The position numbers and the translations under genes are program-made. 64,000 bases of DNA from Ruania zhangjianzhongii (GTDB lineage: Bacteria > Actinomycetota > Actinomycetes > Actinomycetales > Beutenbergiaceae), in assembly GCF_008000995.1 (NCBI RefSeq), contig NZ_CP042828.1, positions 4,578,882-4,642,881 of the forward strand. Direction: 5' to 3'. This document shows positions 1 through 7,869 of the stretch, in pieces. Position 1 is the stretch's first letter. Each line of letters starts with the position of its first letter. The notes below the pieces were generated by a model that was given only the letters and a program-made list of their open reading frames with translations, searched no databases and was not told the DNA's origin.

Positions 1-998
1 AACGAGACCACCGGGCTGAGGCCCACCGCGTCCCCGGTGACCTTCGGCTGGACGATGGTCTGGATGGTGAAGTTGAGCACGCTGTAGACCACGATCACTA
101 CGAGCATGTCGCTCATTCCGCCGTCCAGCAGCGCCAGCAGCGCCGCCGGCACCAGACCGATCACGAAGCCGACGTTCGGGATGTAGTTGGTGACGAACGC
201 GAGCAGCCCGAGCACCAGCGCGAGCGGGACACCGATGATGATCAGCGCGATCACGTCCAGCACGGCCACCACCAGACCGAACACGGTGCACACCAGCCAG
301 TACTTGCGCACCCCGGTGAAGAAGGTCCGCAGCGAGGTGCCGAGCTCCGGCCGGGCGCCGGTGATCAGCGCCCAGCGGGAGGAGACGGCGGTGGTGTCGA
401 TCGCCAGGAAGAACATCACCACCACGATGATCAGGAACTGCCCGCCGGCCGAGGACATGCTCTCCAGCACAGTGCCGGCGATAGCGGCGACCCGGTTCAG
501 ATCCACACCCTCGATCAGGCCGGTCAATGCCGTCTCGTCGACGCCGAGGGTGGCGAGCCAGTCGATCACGTCGGTGTACATCTGCTGGAACGCACTGGAG
601 TACTTCGGCAGCTCGAGCGCCGCCTGGGCGAGGGCCCCGGCGGTGGCCACGAGCAGGATCAGCAACAGCACGTACATGCCGAGCAGCACGACGATCGCGG
701 CAAGCATCTTCGGTACCCGCCAGCGCACCAGGCGGCGCTGCAGCGGGCGTGCGGTGATCATCAGGGTCAGCGCGAAGAACGCGGGGGTCACGATCGCGGA
801 GAGCAGGTGCAGTCCCACAGCCGCCACAGTCAGGGCCGCGAGCACGACGGCGGCGCTGACCAGGCTCGGTCGGCTCGCCAACGCAGGTGGTCGGGTGGCG
901 GCGGACGTGGCCGCCTTGGCGGACCTGGTCGGGTCAGTGGTCCTGGCCGGGCGGGCCGGCTTCGCCGTCGCGGCGCTCTTGCTCTGGGGCTTGCCCAT
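1..998 (-). CDS. AI-2E family transporter (PerM/YdiK type), 3' end cut by window edge
   Basis: Only the first 332 codons are present; the C-terminus lies beyond base 1. Translating the minus strand from the ATG at 998 gives about 45 Ala/Lys/Thr-rich cytosolic residues, then hydrophobic segments. A central soluble stretch (QMYTDVIDWLATLGVD) is followed by the family signature FVTNYIPNVGFVIGLVP and the re-entrant LLALLDGGM region, then NFTIQTIVQPKVTGDAVGLSP. That is the normal domain order of AI-2E/PerM membrane exporters, many of which are of unknown substrate. It lies 27 bases downstream of rnhA on the same strand and may be read with it. The family is clear from the motifs; the substrate cannot be inferred. 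Confidence 0.85.
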   Translation of the reverse strand, partial: MGKPQSKSAATAKPARPARTTDPTRSAKAATSAATRPPALASRPSLVSAAVVLAALTVAAVGLHLLSAIVTPAFFALTLMITARPLQRRLVRWRVPKMLAAIVVLLGMYVLLLILLVATAGALAQAALELPKYSSAFQQMYTDVIDWLATLGVDETALTGLIEGVDLNRVAAIAGTVLESMSSAGGQFLIIVVVMFFLAIDTTAVSSRWALITGARPELGTSLRTFFTGVRKYWLVCTVFGLVVAVLDVIALIIIGVPLALVLGLLAFVTNYIPNVGFVIGLVPAALLALLDGGMSDMLVVIVVYSVLNFTIQTIVQPKVTGDAVGLSPVVS

Positions 999-1025
999 GG
1001 GGGTCAGTCTGCCATCTGCACGCGC

Positions 1026-1484
1026 TCAGTCCCGAAGGGATTCCACTCCGCGATTCGCCAGCGCGTCCGCATGTTCGTTGCCTTCGTCCCCGGAGTGGCC
1101 CTTCACCCAGACCCACTGCACGTCGTGCCGGGCCACCTGCTCGTCCAGCGCTCGCCACAGGTCCTCGTTCTTCACCGGCTTCTTCGCCGCGGTGCGCCAG
1201 CCGTTCCGCTTCCAGCCGGGCAGCCAGGACTTCATCCCGTTCATCACGTAGGAGGAGTCCACGTGCAGGGTGACCGCGCAGCGGGTGTTCAGCGCGCGCA
1301 GCCCCTCGATCACCGCGGTCAGCTCCATCCGGTTGTTCGTGGTCTGCGCCTCGCCGCCGAACAGTTCCCGCTCGTGCTCGCCGGCGCGCAACCAGGCGCC
1401 CCAGCCGCCGGGGCCGGGATTGCCCTTGCAGGCGCCGTCGGTCCACATCCGCACGACTGGGAGCAGTCCGTCCTCAGTGCTCAT
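1026..1484 (-). CDS. rnhA: ribonuclease HI
   Basis: Cleaves the RNA strand of RNA-DNA hybrids. The 152-residue product has the four active-site acids of the family at D16 ([11 protein letters not shown]), E54 (NNRMELTA), D76 (HVDSSYV) and D140 (HADALAN), each offset by six from E. coli RNase HI, plus the handle-region basic segment [11 protein letters not shown]. The frame is open upstream to 1547, but I start at the ATG at 1484 because the longer version adds a Pro/Cys-rich leader and would overlap purQ. The gene begins 10 bases after the purQ stop, so it is probably the last or second-last gene of a purSQ-rnhA unit. Confidence 0.95.
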   Translation of the reverse strand: MSTEDGLLPVVRMWTDGACKGNPGPGGWGAWLRAGEHERELFGGEAQTTNNRMELTAVIEGLRALNTRCAVTLHVDSSYVMNGMKSWLPGWKRNGWRTAAKKPVKNEDLWRALDEQVARHDVQWVWVKGHSGDEGNEHADALANRGVESLRD

Positions 1485-1494
1485 CGCTGCTGGC

Positions 1495-2169
1495 TCAGGC
1501 GTCGGCGAGCAGCGAGGACACCGCGGAGGTGAAGAACCGCAGCCCATCGGTGCTCGGTCCGAAGCCGGCCTCGGTGGCGTGCTCGGGGTGCGGCATCAAG
1601 CCGACGACGTTGCCGCGGGCGTTGGTGATCCCGGCAATGTCTCGGCGGGAGCCGTTCGGGTTGCCGACGTAGCGGAACACCACCCGGCCTTCGCCCTCGA
1701 GCTCGTCCAGGGTGCGTTCGTCGGCGATGAACTGCCCGTCCTGGTTCTTCAACGGGACGGTGATCTCCTCGTCCTGGCCGTATTCGTGGGTCCAGGCGGT
1801 GCGGTTGTTCTCCACCCGGAGCACCTGATCCGTGCAGACGAAGGTGAGCTGGGTGTTCTTGATCATCGCCCCGGCAAGCAGGTGGGTCTCGCAGAGGATC
1901 TGGAAGCCGTTGCAGATCCCCAGCACCGGCAGGCCGGCGTTCGCGGCATCCACCAGGCTGGTCATCACCGGTGCGAACGAGGACAGCGCGCCGGCGCGCA
2001 GGTAGTCACCGTAGGAGAAGCCGCCCGGCAGCACCACAGCGTCCACATCGGCGAGGGAATCGTCGGCGTGCCAGAGGCGCACCGGTTCCGCGCCGGCCAG
2101 CCGGACAGCGCGAGCAGCGTCCCGGTCGTCCAGGCTGCCCGGGAAGGTGACGACGCCGATGCGGCCCAT
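1495..2169 (-). CDS. purQ: phosphoribosylformylglycinamidine synthase, glutaminase subunit PurQ
   Basis: Supplies ammonia from glutamine to PurL in the fourth step of purine synthesis. The 224-residue protein is a class I glutamine amidotransferase: [16 protein letters not shown] forms the oxyanion region, C86 in LGICNGFQ is the nucleophile, and H194/E196 in PHPEHA complete the triad. The length is normal for the separate small subunit used by Gram-positives. Its ATG shares one base with the purS stop (TGATG at 2167-2171), so translation is coupled and subunits are made in step. The large subunit purL is not in the window; here rnhA follows instead. Confidence 0.97.
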   Translation of the reverse strand: MGRIGVVTFPGSLDDRDAARAVRLAGAEPVRLWHADDSLADVDAVVLPGGFSYGDYLRAGALSSFAPVMTSLVDAANAGLPVLGICNGFQILCETHLLAGAMIKNTQLTFVCTDQVLRVENNRTAWTHEYGQDEEITVPLKNQDGQFIADERTLDELEGEGRVVFRYVGNPNGSRRDIAGITNARGNVVGLMPHPEHATEAGFGPSTDGLRFFTSAVSSLLADA

Positions 2170-2450
2170 CAGCGGGCCTCAGCCTGAGTCTGCGGTGCTG
2201 CGTTCTCGGCCCAGTGCACGGACACGACATCCTCGATCACCGGGTTGGAGAGCACCTCTTCGGCGACCTTGCGGGCGCCGGCGAGTGCCTCGTCTGTAGG
2301 CTCCCCGTCGATCTCGAGCTCGAACCGCTTGCCCTGGCGTACCCCCGTGAAGCCGGTGAAACCGAGCCGCGGCAGCGCACCGGCCACCGCCTTGCCCTGG
2401 GGGTCGAGGATCTCGGGTTTGGGCATGACCTCCACGACGACACGTGCCAT
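2169..2450 (-). CDS. purS: phosphoribosylformylglycinamidine synthase subunit PurS
   Basis: Small bridging subunit that joins PurQ to PurL in the three-part FGAM synthase. The product is 93 residues, typical for PurS, with the expected start [21 protein letters not shown], the GF/GV...GK segment [15 protein letters not shown] and a C-terminal ...[11 protein letters not shown] strand. I use the ATG at 2450 (GAAGAAGGAGT just upstream); the open frame continues much further but the extension is low-complexity and unlike PurS. It is translationally coupled to purQ. Confidence 0.96.
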   Translation of the reverse strand: MARVVVEVMPKPEILDPQGKAVAGALPRLGFTGFTGVRQGKRFELEIDGEPTDEALAGARKVAEEVLSNPVIEDVVSVHWAENAAPQTQAEAR

Positions 2451-2505
2451 CCGGGTGGACTCCTTCTTCGGTGGCTGGACTGGCTCGGGCGGAACCCGTC
2501 TCGCA

Positions 2506-2521
2506 GCGAGCCTGGGCTCGC
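2506..2521 (-). other. small hairpin in the gap between the membrane protein gene and purS
   Basis: Perfect 6-bp stem GCGAGC/GCTCGC with a CTGG loop in the 155-base gap upstream of purS. There is no U-tract, so it could be a weak terminator of the 2606-3094 gene, part of the purS leader, or chance in GC-rich DNA. Nothing else recognisable was seen in 2451-2605. Confidence 0.25.
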
Positions 2522-2605
2522 GGTACGGCGACGGTTCGATCCTACCGGCCCCGACGGTCGCTGGCCTGAGACGCCCGGCTCGTGGACCGCAGCCCTGGCG
2601 AGGCG

Positions 2606-3094
2606 TCAGACAGGGCCGGCGGCGTCGGTGAGGCTGGTGCGCAGCCAGTGGGCAACCTCCTCGGCGTTCGCCGGCGGCCCAGCGACGACGAGGGAGGTCC
2701 TGGCGACGCGAGGGACCTCCTTGCCGTTGATGAGGAGCGAGCGTCCCCGCACCTTCACCCAATACCACTTCCAGAACGAACCCACGCTGACGTCCTGCGC
2801 GGCCAGCACCTGGACGGTGCGCGACGGGTGCTGGATGCGCACCACACCGGGCTCGGGCACCTCGACCTGAGCAGTGGTGCCCCGGAGCAGCCGCACGATC
2901 CAGCTGACCCAGAGCGCGGCCAGGAACGCGTACCCGGCCAAAGACAGCCAACCGAGCGCTGTGCCCCAGGAGAACCCGGAATCGACGAGCCAGGGCACAC
3001 CGCTGATGAACCGCACCACTACGGTCGCTATCACCACCAGCAGCCCCACGATGGCAAGCCACCGGTGGGCCGGTGTCACCATGGTCACGCGCAT
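2606..3094 (-). CDS. hypothetical two-TM protein with C-terminal PH-like region
   Basis: 162 residues. Two hydrophobic helices (about residues 11-30 and 42-68) are followed by a soluble beta-rich tail, VEVPEPGVVRIQHPSRTVQV ... SFWKWYWVKVRG. This resembles the bacterial PH-like domain (YdbS/PH_6 type) found in small actinobacterial membrane proteins, but I cannot name a family with certainty. It sits 155 bases upstream of purS on the same strand, so it is probably a separate unit. The start is ATG at 3094 with GGGAGG-like bases nearby. Function unknown. Confidence 0.6.
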   Translation of the reverse strand: MRVTMVTPAHRWLAIVGLLVVIATVVVRFISGVPWLVDSGFSWGTALGWLSLAGYAFLAALWVSWIVRLLRGTTAQVEVPEPGVVRIQHPSRTVQVLAAQDVSVGSFWKWYWVKVRGRSLLINGKEVPRVARTSLVVAGPPANAEEVAHWLRTSLTDAAGPV

Positions 3095-3222
3095 CAGGTC
3101 CTCCCCAGTTCGATCCGGACTCTAGTGGCGAGCTGAACTCAGCAGAATGGGCAGAGCGGCCCATCCGTCCGCTCTCTTTCTGATTCTCGGCGGGCGCATC
3201 GCGAGGTGGCATATTTACCGGT

Positions 3223-3312
3223 ATGTTTTCGGCGCAGGAGCCAGATCGGGCCCTCAGCGAACTCGGTCGTATCCCACACCCTCCGACCTGCGGTTCTGGG
3301 GTGGCGCGGTGA
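3223..3312 (+). CDS. possible 29-codon leader ORF upstream of the ImmA cassette
   Basis: A short frame reading MFSAQEPDRALSELGRIP... starts at the ATG at 3223. It ends in a TGA whose last base is the first base of the next ATG (TGATG at 3310-3314). An AT-rich hexamer TATTTA (3212-3217) ends five bases before its ATG, the spacing expected for a leaderless transcript. It therefore could be a translated leader whose reading sets expression of the downstream small gene. No homology is recognisable and it may simply be the 5' part of an untranslated leader. Confidence 0.3.
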   Translation: MFSAQEPDRALSELGRIPHPPTCGSGVAR

Positions 3313-3554
3313 TGACCCTCGAGGGCATGGAGGAAGTCTCACTCGCTGCGGGATACCGGTGGAACGCCCTGACCGGTGAGGTTGGCGCTCCGGTGATCAC
3401 CTACCGCGAGGGCAAGGAGAATGTTGTCTGGGCCGTCGAGGTCGAAGGTCGTGGACAGGGAACCACTGCGATCCACTACACGCCGATCCAGCCCGTCCTC
3501 CCAGACATTGACCTCGCCACCGACCTTTCCGACGACGAAAGAGGCAGCAAGTGA
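3312..3554 (+). CDS. small hypothetical protein coupled to XRE-ImmA gene
   Basis: 80 residues from the ATG at 3312: MTLEGMEEVSLAAGYRWNAL..., beta-rich, acidic at the C-terminus (IDLATDLSDDERGSK). The frame is open upstream to 3147, but that extension has a different composition, and the ATG used here is stop-coupled to a preceding short frame. Its TGA overlaps the GTG of the XRE-ImmA gene (GTGA at 3551-3554), so the two are translated together. By position it could be an antitoxin, a protease target or an activator partner of the metalloprotease; no family is recognised. Confidence 0.6.
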   Translation: MTLEGMEEVSLAAGYRWNALTGEVGAPVITYREGKENVVWAVEVEGRGQGTTAIHYTPIQPVLPDIDLATDLSDDERGSK

Positions 3555-4606
3555 ATGGAGTTGGTGAGCTCCTCCAGGTTGTTCGTCGTGCGCAAGGCTT
3601 GACGCAGGAGGACCTCGCCGCCCGTGCCCAGGTCACCCAAGCTGCCCTCTCCCGATACGAGCACGATCTACGCACGCCGGAGCCTGACGTCATGGACCGG
3701 CTCGCTGCCGCACTCGGTATCACACCTTCTCTCCTCACTCGGAGCACTCGTATCGAGGGTGGGCTTGCGGTCGGTGCGCACATGCGTCGCCGAGCGACAG
3801 CGCGACCGGGCGCGTGGCGCGAACTTGAAGCGCAGCTGAACATGGTCCGGCTGCACGCCTCCCGGCTGATGGACGAGGTCATGGTCCGTGCCGACCTTCA
3901 TGTCCCGGCGTTCGACCCCATCGATATTCCGCCCAGTAGTGCGGCACGCATGGTTCGCGCTCAGTGGCGCTTACCGGTCGGACCGGTGCACTCGGTAGCG
4001 ACGTGGCTGGATGCTGCAGGGGTGATCGTCGTGGAGCAGGACTTCGGGTCGTCTCGGGTGGACGGTCTGTCGCAGTGGAGTGACTCGACCGCCGTGATCC
4101 TCCTGAACTCCGCCTTACCTACAGACCGCAAGCGGCTGACGCTGGCACACGAGCTCGGTCATCTGGCGCTTCATTCGTCGTATGCCGACGAGGACGTGGA
4201 AGGCCAGGCGAATGAGTTCGCGGCAGAGTTCCTCATGCCCGCGATCGAGATCGCACCGATGCTTCGCCAGCGATTGACCCTGGAGCGACTCGTAAACCTG
4301 AAGCGGCACTGGGGCGTCTCGATGCAGTCCCTCATCGAGCGGGCACACGGCCTCGGCACTCTCACCAGCACCCAGCGCAGCACCCTGTACAAGGCACTCA
4401 GCGCACGCGGGATACGGTCCCACGAGCCGGTGAGCGGGGAACTGGTCCCGGAGGTACCGCGGCTTACTCAACACATCAGCGAATCGTTGACGAAGCGTGG
4501 ACTGAGTGCCACCGAGATCGCTGAGATCGCCGGATACGCCTCGGCTGAGGCCAACACCCTGCTGCCCATGCCCAGCCAACAGCCACAGCACCTACAGCTG
4601 GTCTGA
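3551..4606 (+). CDS. XRE-family regulator fused to ImmA/IrrE-type metallopeptidase
   Basis: 351 residues. An N-terminal helix-turn-helix (about 5-60: VVRRAQGLTQEDLAARAQVTQAALSRYEHDLRTPE) is joined to a COG2856/ImmA-IrrE peptidase domain. Its zinc site is HELGH (residues 200-204), followed by the typical EGQANEFAAEFLMP helix that provides the third ligand. Proteins of this fusion class repress target genes and are thought to relieve repression by proteolysis on a stress or DNA-damage signal; they are common in phages, conjugative elements and toxin-antitoxin loci. The start is GTG at 3551, overlapping the stop of the small partner gene. The cassette sits, in opposite orientation, between purC and purS. 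Confidence 0.9.
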   Translation: MNGVGELLQVVRRAQGLTQEDLAARAQVTQAALSRYEHDLRTPEPDVMDRLAAALGITPSLLTRSTRIEGGLAVGAHMRRRATARPGAWRELEAQLNMVRLHASRLMDEVMVRADLHVPAFDPIDIPPSSAARMVRAQWRLPVGPVHSVATWLDAAGVIVVEQDFGSSRVDGLSQWSDSTAVILLNSALPTDRKRLTLAHELGHLALHSSYADEDVEGQANEFAAEFLMPAIEIAPMLRQRLTLERLVNLKRHWGVSMQSLIERAHGLGTLTSTQRSTLYKALSARGIRSHEPVSGELVPEVPRLTQHISESLTKRGLSATEIAEIAGYASAEANTLLPMPSQQPQHLQLV

Positions 4607-4687
4607 TCGGCAGTCCCGGACCGAGCAACGTCGAGCCCCGTCCACACCGGTGCAGATCCGCCCCCGCAGTAGCCGGTGAAGGATCCG

Positions 4688-5572
4688 TCAGGCGGTGAAG
4701 ACCTGCCCCGTGATCCGCTCGAAGGCCTGGACGTACCGGCCCCGGGTGCGGCGCACCACGTCCTCCGGCAGCGGCGGCGGGGGTACGTCGCTGCTGCGGT
4801 CCCAGCCGGAGTCGGGCGAGGTGAGCCAGTCCCGCACGTACTGCTTGTCGAAGCTGGGCTGGGCCCGGCCGGGCTGCCAGCTGTCCGCCGGCCAGTACCG
4901 GGAGGAGTCTGGGGTGAGCACCTCGTCGCCGAGCACCAGGGCGCCGCCGGTGTCCAGGCCGAACTCGAGCTTGGTGTCGGCGAGGACCACGCCGCGTTCG
5001 CCGGCGATGCCCGCCGCGCGGGCGTACACGGCGAGCGTGACCTCACGAAGGCGAGCTGCGTCGTCGTGCCCGATCTGCGCCGCCACCGCCTCGAAGCTGA
5101 CGTTCTCATCATGCTCGCCCACTGCGGCTTTGGTGGCGGGGGTGAAGATCGGCTCCGGCAGCCGGGACCCGTCTTCGAGGCCGCCGGGCAGCTCCACCCC
5201 GCAGACGGCACCAGTAGTGCGGTACTCCGCCAGCCCGGAACCGGTGAGGTAACCGCGGGCCACGCACTCCACCGGGTACATGGACAGGTTGCGGCAGATC
5301 ATCGCCCGGCCGGCCACCCGCTCCGGGACGTCGGTGGAGACCACGTGGTTCGGCACCAGGTCGGCGAGCTGGTCGAACCACCACAGACTCAATGCGGTGA
5401 GCACAGCACCTTTGTCCGGGATCGGTGTGGGCAGCACGTGGTCGTAGGCGCTGATCCGGTCCGAGGCGACCACCAGGATCAGCTCCTGGTCACCGTCCGC
5501 CGGTACATAGAGATCGCGGACCTTGCCGGAGTAGCTGTGCCGCCAGCCAGGGATCGTGAGGTTCTCGGTCAC
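4688..5572 (-). CDS. purC: phosphoribosylaminoimidazole-succinocarboxamide synthase
   Basis: SAICAR synthetase, joining aspartate to CAIR in purine synthesis. 294 residues from the GTG at 5572 (MTENLTIPGWRHSYSGKVRD). Diagnostic motifs: SGKVRDLY (15-22, nucleotide loop), VASDRISAYDHVLPTPIP (from 35), VECVARGYLTGS (101-112), TPATKA and EHDENVSF (144-160), and LADTKLEFG. The minus-strand frame runs open much further upstream into antisense of the TNT gene, which is why the GTG was chosen. It is separated from purSQ by the XRE-ImmA cassette and the small membrane protein gene. Confidence 0.97.
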   Translation of the reverse strand: MTENLTIPGWRHSYSGKVRDLYVPADGDQELILVVASDRISAYDHVLPTPIPDKGAVLTALSLWWFDQLADLVPNHVVSTDVPERVAGRAMICRNLSMYPVECVARGYLTGSGLAEYRTTGAVCGVELPGGLEDGSRLPEPIFTPATKAAVGEHDENVSFEAVAAQIGHDDAARLREVTLAVYARAAGIAGERGVVLADTKLEFGLDTGGALVLGDEVLTPDSSRYWPADSWQPGRAQPSFDKQYVRDWLTSPDSGWDRSSDVPPPPLPEDVVRRTRGRYVQAFERITGQVFTA

Positions 5573-5650
5573 GCGGCCAGTCTGCCACTCCCCCGGGTGC
5601 GCTCCCGCGCCTGGCAGCAGCCGGTGGACCAGGACGGCATAATCGCGGGC

Positions 5651-6748
5651 ATGGATCTTGGCGCGCAGTCGGAGCTGCTCACCCGCATCTCCCGCGCTCT
5701 GGCCGGGTCGGTCACCGGTGCCTGGCAGCACCTGGAGCTGCAGTGGTCGCAGGCGAGCACCCAGCACAGCGGCCGGCTGCTGCTGGTGCGCGCGGACGCC
5801 GCGACCTGGGAGCAGGTACCGGACGAGGCGACCCGGATGCTGATCGACCTGCGGGCGCAGATGGCCGAACCCGGCACCGGCGCCTGGTTCCTGATCACCC
5901 ACACCGTCACCGCAGCCGGCGAAGCGACCACCCGGTACGAGTACGAGCGGCGTCCGTACTGGAACTCCCCGGAGGCCTCGATGCTGGTGGCCCCGCACGC
6001 GCCGCCGGTACCCACCGATGCCCAGTGGCAGGCCGATCTTCGCCGCTTCGGCCGGGACCGGCAGCACGCGGTGCACTGGCTGGCTCCGGAGGAGTTCGAG
6101 GGGGAGGCGGCCGGCCAGCTCCGGACCGGCCTGGACCAGCTGGGCCATCCCCGCGGCGGGGTGGTGCTTCCCGGAGACCCGGCGGAGCAGGCGTTCGAGG
6201 GCACGGTGGAGGTCGTGCGCTACGGCCCGCGGCACTACGGCGTGCAGGTGGCGGACTACGGCCAGCATGTGCTGCTCGGCGAGTACGAGACCGAGCGGGC
6301 GGCCTGCGATGTCGCCTGGCAGTACCTGAGTGCGCCGATGCCGCCGCCGGTACCGGTCGCCGCGGGCGAGCTGCAGGCCCGGCTCGCCGCCGCAGCGGAC
6401 AACCTGGCCGAGCTCACCTCTCGAGTCACGGCGGCAGGGCCGGGCGGGATGATCACCAACCTCGCCACCGGGCTGCCCTATGACCGGCTCGGCACCGTGG
6501 ACGGACTGTACTTCTACGTGTGGAACACCCCGTGGCAGCAACGCTCGCTTCCGCCGTCGGCGTGGGGGCCGGGTGCAGCCCAGGTGACGTTCGTGGCCGC
6601 CCAGGCGGTCGAGGTGCAGGCCGAGATCGTCCCCGGCTGGTTCGACCAGCCCGGCGGCGCGGTGCGTTTCCACGTGGAGGCGCCGGCCCGCGGGGTGCGC
6701 GAACTGGTGCGTTCCGGAGTGCTGCGGCCCGTTATTGTGACCGGATGA
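5651..6748 (+). CDS. TNT-domain protein (putative NAD+ glycohydrolase toxin) with YezG-like N-terminal region
   Basis: 365 residues from the ATG at 5651. The last ~100 (265-365) match the tuberculosis-necrotizing-toxin (DUF4237) pattern: GLPYDRLGTVDG, then RSLPP (298-302), then PGWFDQPGG (Gln333 aligning with the catalytic Gln of the family) and a closing VRELVRSGVLRPV. TNT domains hydrolyse NAD+. The first ~145 residues (LRAQMAEPGTGAWFLITHTV, YEYERRPYWNS, DAQWQADLRRFGRDRQHAVHWL) recall YezG/DUF600-type immunity proteins, which is my inference. Residues 145-260 include an RYGPRHYGVQVADYGQHVLLG segment. There is no signal peptide. It is divergent from purC and its stop overlaps the ATG of the GNAT gene. 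Confidence 0.8.
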   Translation: MDLGAQSELLTRISRALAGSVTGAWQHLELQWSQASTQHSGRLLLVRADAATWEQVPDEATRMLIDLRAQMAEPGTGAWFLITHTVTAAGEATTRYEYERRPYWNSPEASMLVAPHAPPVPTDAQWQADLRRFGRDRQHAVHWLAPEEFEGEAAGQLRTGLDQLGHPRGGVVLPGDPAEQAFEGTVEVVRYGPRHYGVQVADYGQHVLLGEYETERAACDVAWQYLSAPMPPPVPVAAGELQARLAAAADNLAELTSRVTAAGPGGMITNLATGLPYDRLGTVDGLYFYVWNTPWQQRSLPPSAWGPGAAQVTFVAAQAVEVQAEIVPGWFDQPGGAVRFHVEAPARGVRELVRSGVLRPVIVTG

Positions 6749-7701
6749 CGCTGCGCTGGGAGACGCTCACCCCCGAGTCCGTACCGGCCTGGGCGGAGCT
6801 GACCAACCTGCTCGGCCGGGTGGACGGTACAGAAGAGTTCTACGACGCCGAGGACCTGGCCGAGGAGCTCACCGAGGACGGGTTCGACCCGGCGAAGGAC
6901 TCGATCGCCGTGTGGGACGGCGAGCAGCTGGTGGCGTTCGCCCAGCTCCAGGTGGCCAGCGCGCTGACCCACGGAGAGGGACACGTGCGGGCGGGTCTTG
7001 CCGGCGGCGTGCACCCGGACCACCGCGGCCAGGGCATCGCCACCGCGATGTTCGAGCAGATGGAACCCCGCGCCCTCGAGCTGGCGACCTCGATGCACCC
7101 CGGCGCACCGATCGATCTGAGGGTGGAGGCGGGCCTGGAGACCGACCCGGTACGGGCGCTGCTGACCGACCGCGGCTACGCCCCGGCCCGGTACTTCACG
7201 GTGATGCGGCGCGCCTTGCCGGGCGCGCCGGTGGAGCCGGTCGACCCGCGCACGACGCCGCTCAGCGAGGACTTGTACGAGGCCACCCGGCTGGCGCACA
7301 ACGATGCTTTCGCCAGCCACTGGGGCAGTGCGCCGATCAGCGCTGCCCGCTGGAAGGGGGTGGTCACTGGGAACGCTGCCCGGCCGGCATTCGCCCGGGT
7401 CGCCGTCGACGCCGGCGGTACAGTGCTGGCCTACTGCACCACCGGTCAGTGGGTGGACAAGGAGCTGTACGTGACGCTGGTGGGCACCCGGCAGGTGGCG
7501 CGCGGGCAGGGGCTGGCCCGGGCGGTGCTCGGCGCCACGCTGGCCGCCGCGGTCGAGGACGGTGGCTTCGAGGTGATCGAGCTGGATGTGGACTCGGCGA
7601 ACCCGCAGGGTGCCGGGGCGCTGTACACGTCGCTCGGTTTCGTCCCGGTGCGCACCACGGCCACGTTCGTCAAGCCCGTGCCGGCGGCTCCGGTTCGCTG
7701 A
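6745..7701 (+). CDS. GNAT N-acetyltransferase with two tandem acetyltransferase domains
   Basis: 318 residues. Two GNAT folds lie head to tail: the first (about 1-150) has the acetyl-CoA loop GGVHPDHRGQGIATAMFEQM, the second (about 160-318) has VGTRQVARGQGLARAVLGATL and a canonical C-terminal NPQGAGALYTSLGFVPV. Double-GNAT proteins of this size acetylate small molecules such as mycothiol precursors or antibiotics (MshD-like layout), but the substrate is not evident here. The ATG overlaps the TGA of the TNT gene (ATGA at 6745-6748), so the two are cotranslated. Confidence 0.85.
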   Translation: MTLRWETLTPESVPAWAELTNLLGRVDGTEEFYDAEDLAEELTEDGFDPAKDSIAVWDGEQLVAFAQLQVASALTHGEGHVRAGLAGGVHPDHRGQGIATAMFEQMEPRALELATSMHPGAPIDLRVEAGLETDPVRALLTDRGYAPARYFTVMRRALPGAPVEPVDPRTTPLSEDLYEATRLAHNDAFASHWGSAPISAARWKGVVTGNAARPAFARVAVDAGGTVLAYCTTGQWVDKELYVTLVGTRQVARGQGLARAVLGATLAAAVEDGGFEVIELDVDSANPQGAGALYTSLGFVPVRTTATFVKPVPAAPVR

Positions 7702-7750
7702 CCGCCGCCTGGCCGCGGGACTTCGCTCCGCTCGACTTCGCCCGGCTGAG

Positions 7751-7790
7751 GCTGCGGCTGCGGCTGCGGCTGCGGCTGCGGCTGCGGCTG
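7751..7790. repeat. hexanucleotide tandem repeat (GCTGCG)n
   Basis: Six full copies plus GCTG of the unit GCTGCG in the 168-base gap after the GNAT gene. It is immediately followed by a CCCCCC-ATCC-GGGGGG inverted repeat (7795-7810). A copy-number-variable tract could arise here by slippage. It lies upstream of the monooxygenase start at 7870. Confidence 0.9.
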
Positions 7791-7794
7791 GATT

Positions 7795-7810
7795 CCCCCC
7801 ATCCGGGGGG
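7795..7810. terminator. G/C hairpin after GNAT gene, possible terminator
   Basis: Six C, four-base loop, six G. Placed about 90 bases after the GNAT stop and 60 before the next start; no U-tract follows, so rho-independent function is uncertain. Confidence 0.3.
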
Positions 7811-7869
7811 TTCCCCGGTCCAACCGGGAGGGCGGAGTCTGGTGGTGTCCGATCGGCGAAGGAGCGGTG

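Noticed and set aside
187..1251. 354-codon plus-strand frame over the AI-2E and rnhA genes
   Set aside because: Antisense of a clear membrane protein and of RNase HI; no family pattern, Ser/Thr/Ala-rich as expected from a shadow frame.
3147..4606. Prophage or integrative element at the XRE-ImmA cassette
   Set aside because: No integrase, attachment repeats or structural genes around; only the regulator unit is present.
4676..5650. Plus-strand frame continuing upstream of the TNT gene
   Set aside because: It is antisense to purC, which has all family motifs; the TNT protein begins at ATG 5651.
6745..7701. GNAT gene as immunity gene for the TNT toxin
   Set aside because: It has two normal acetyl-CoA sites and no resemblance to the TNT immunity factor; coupling alone does not show immunity.
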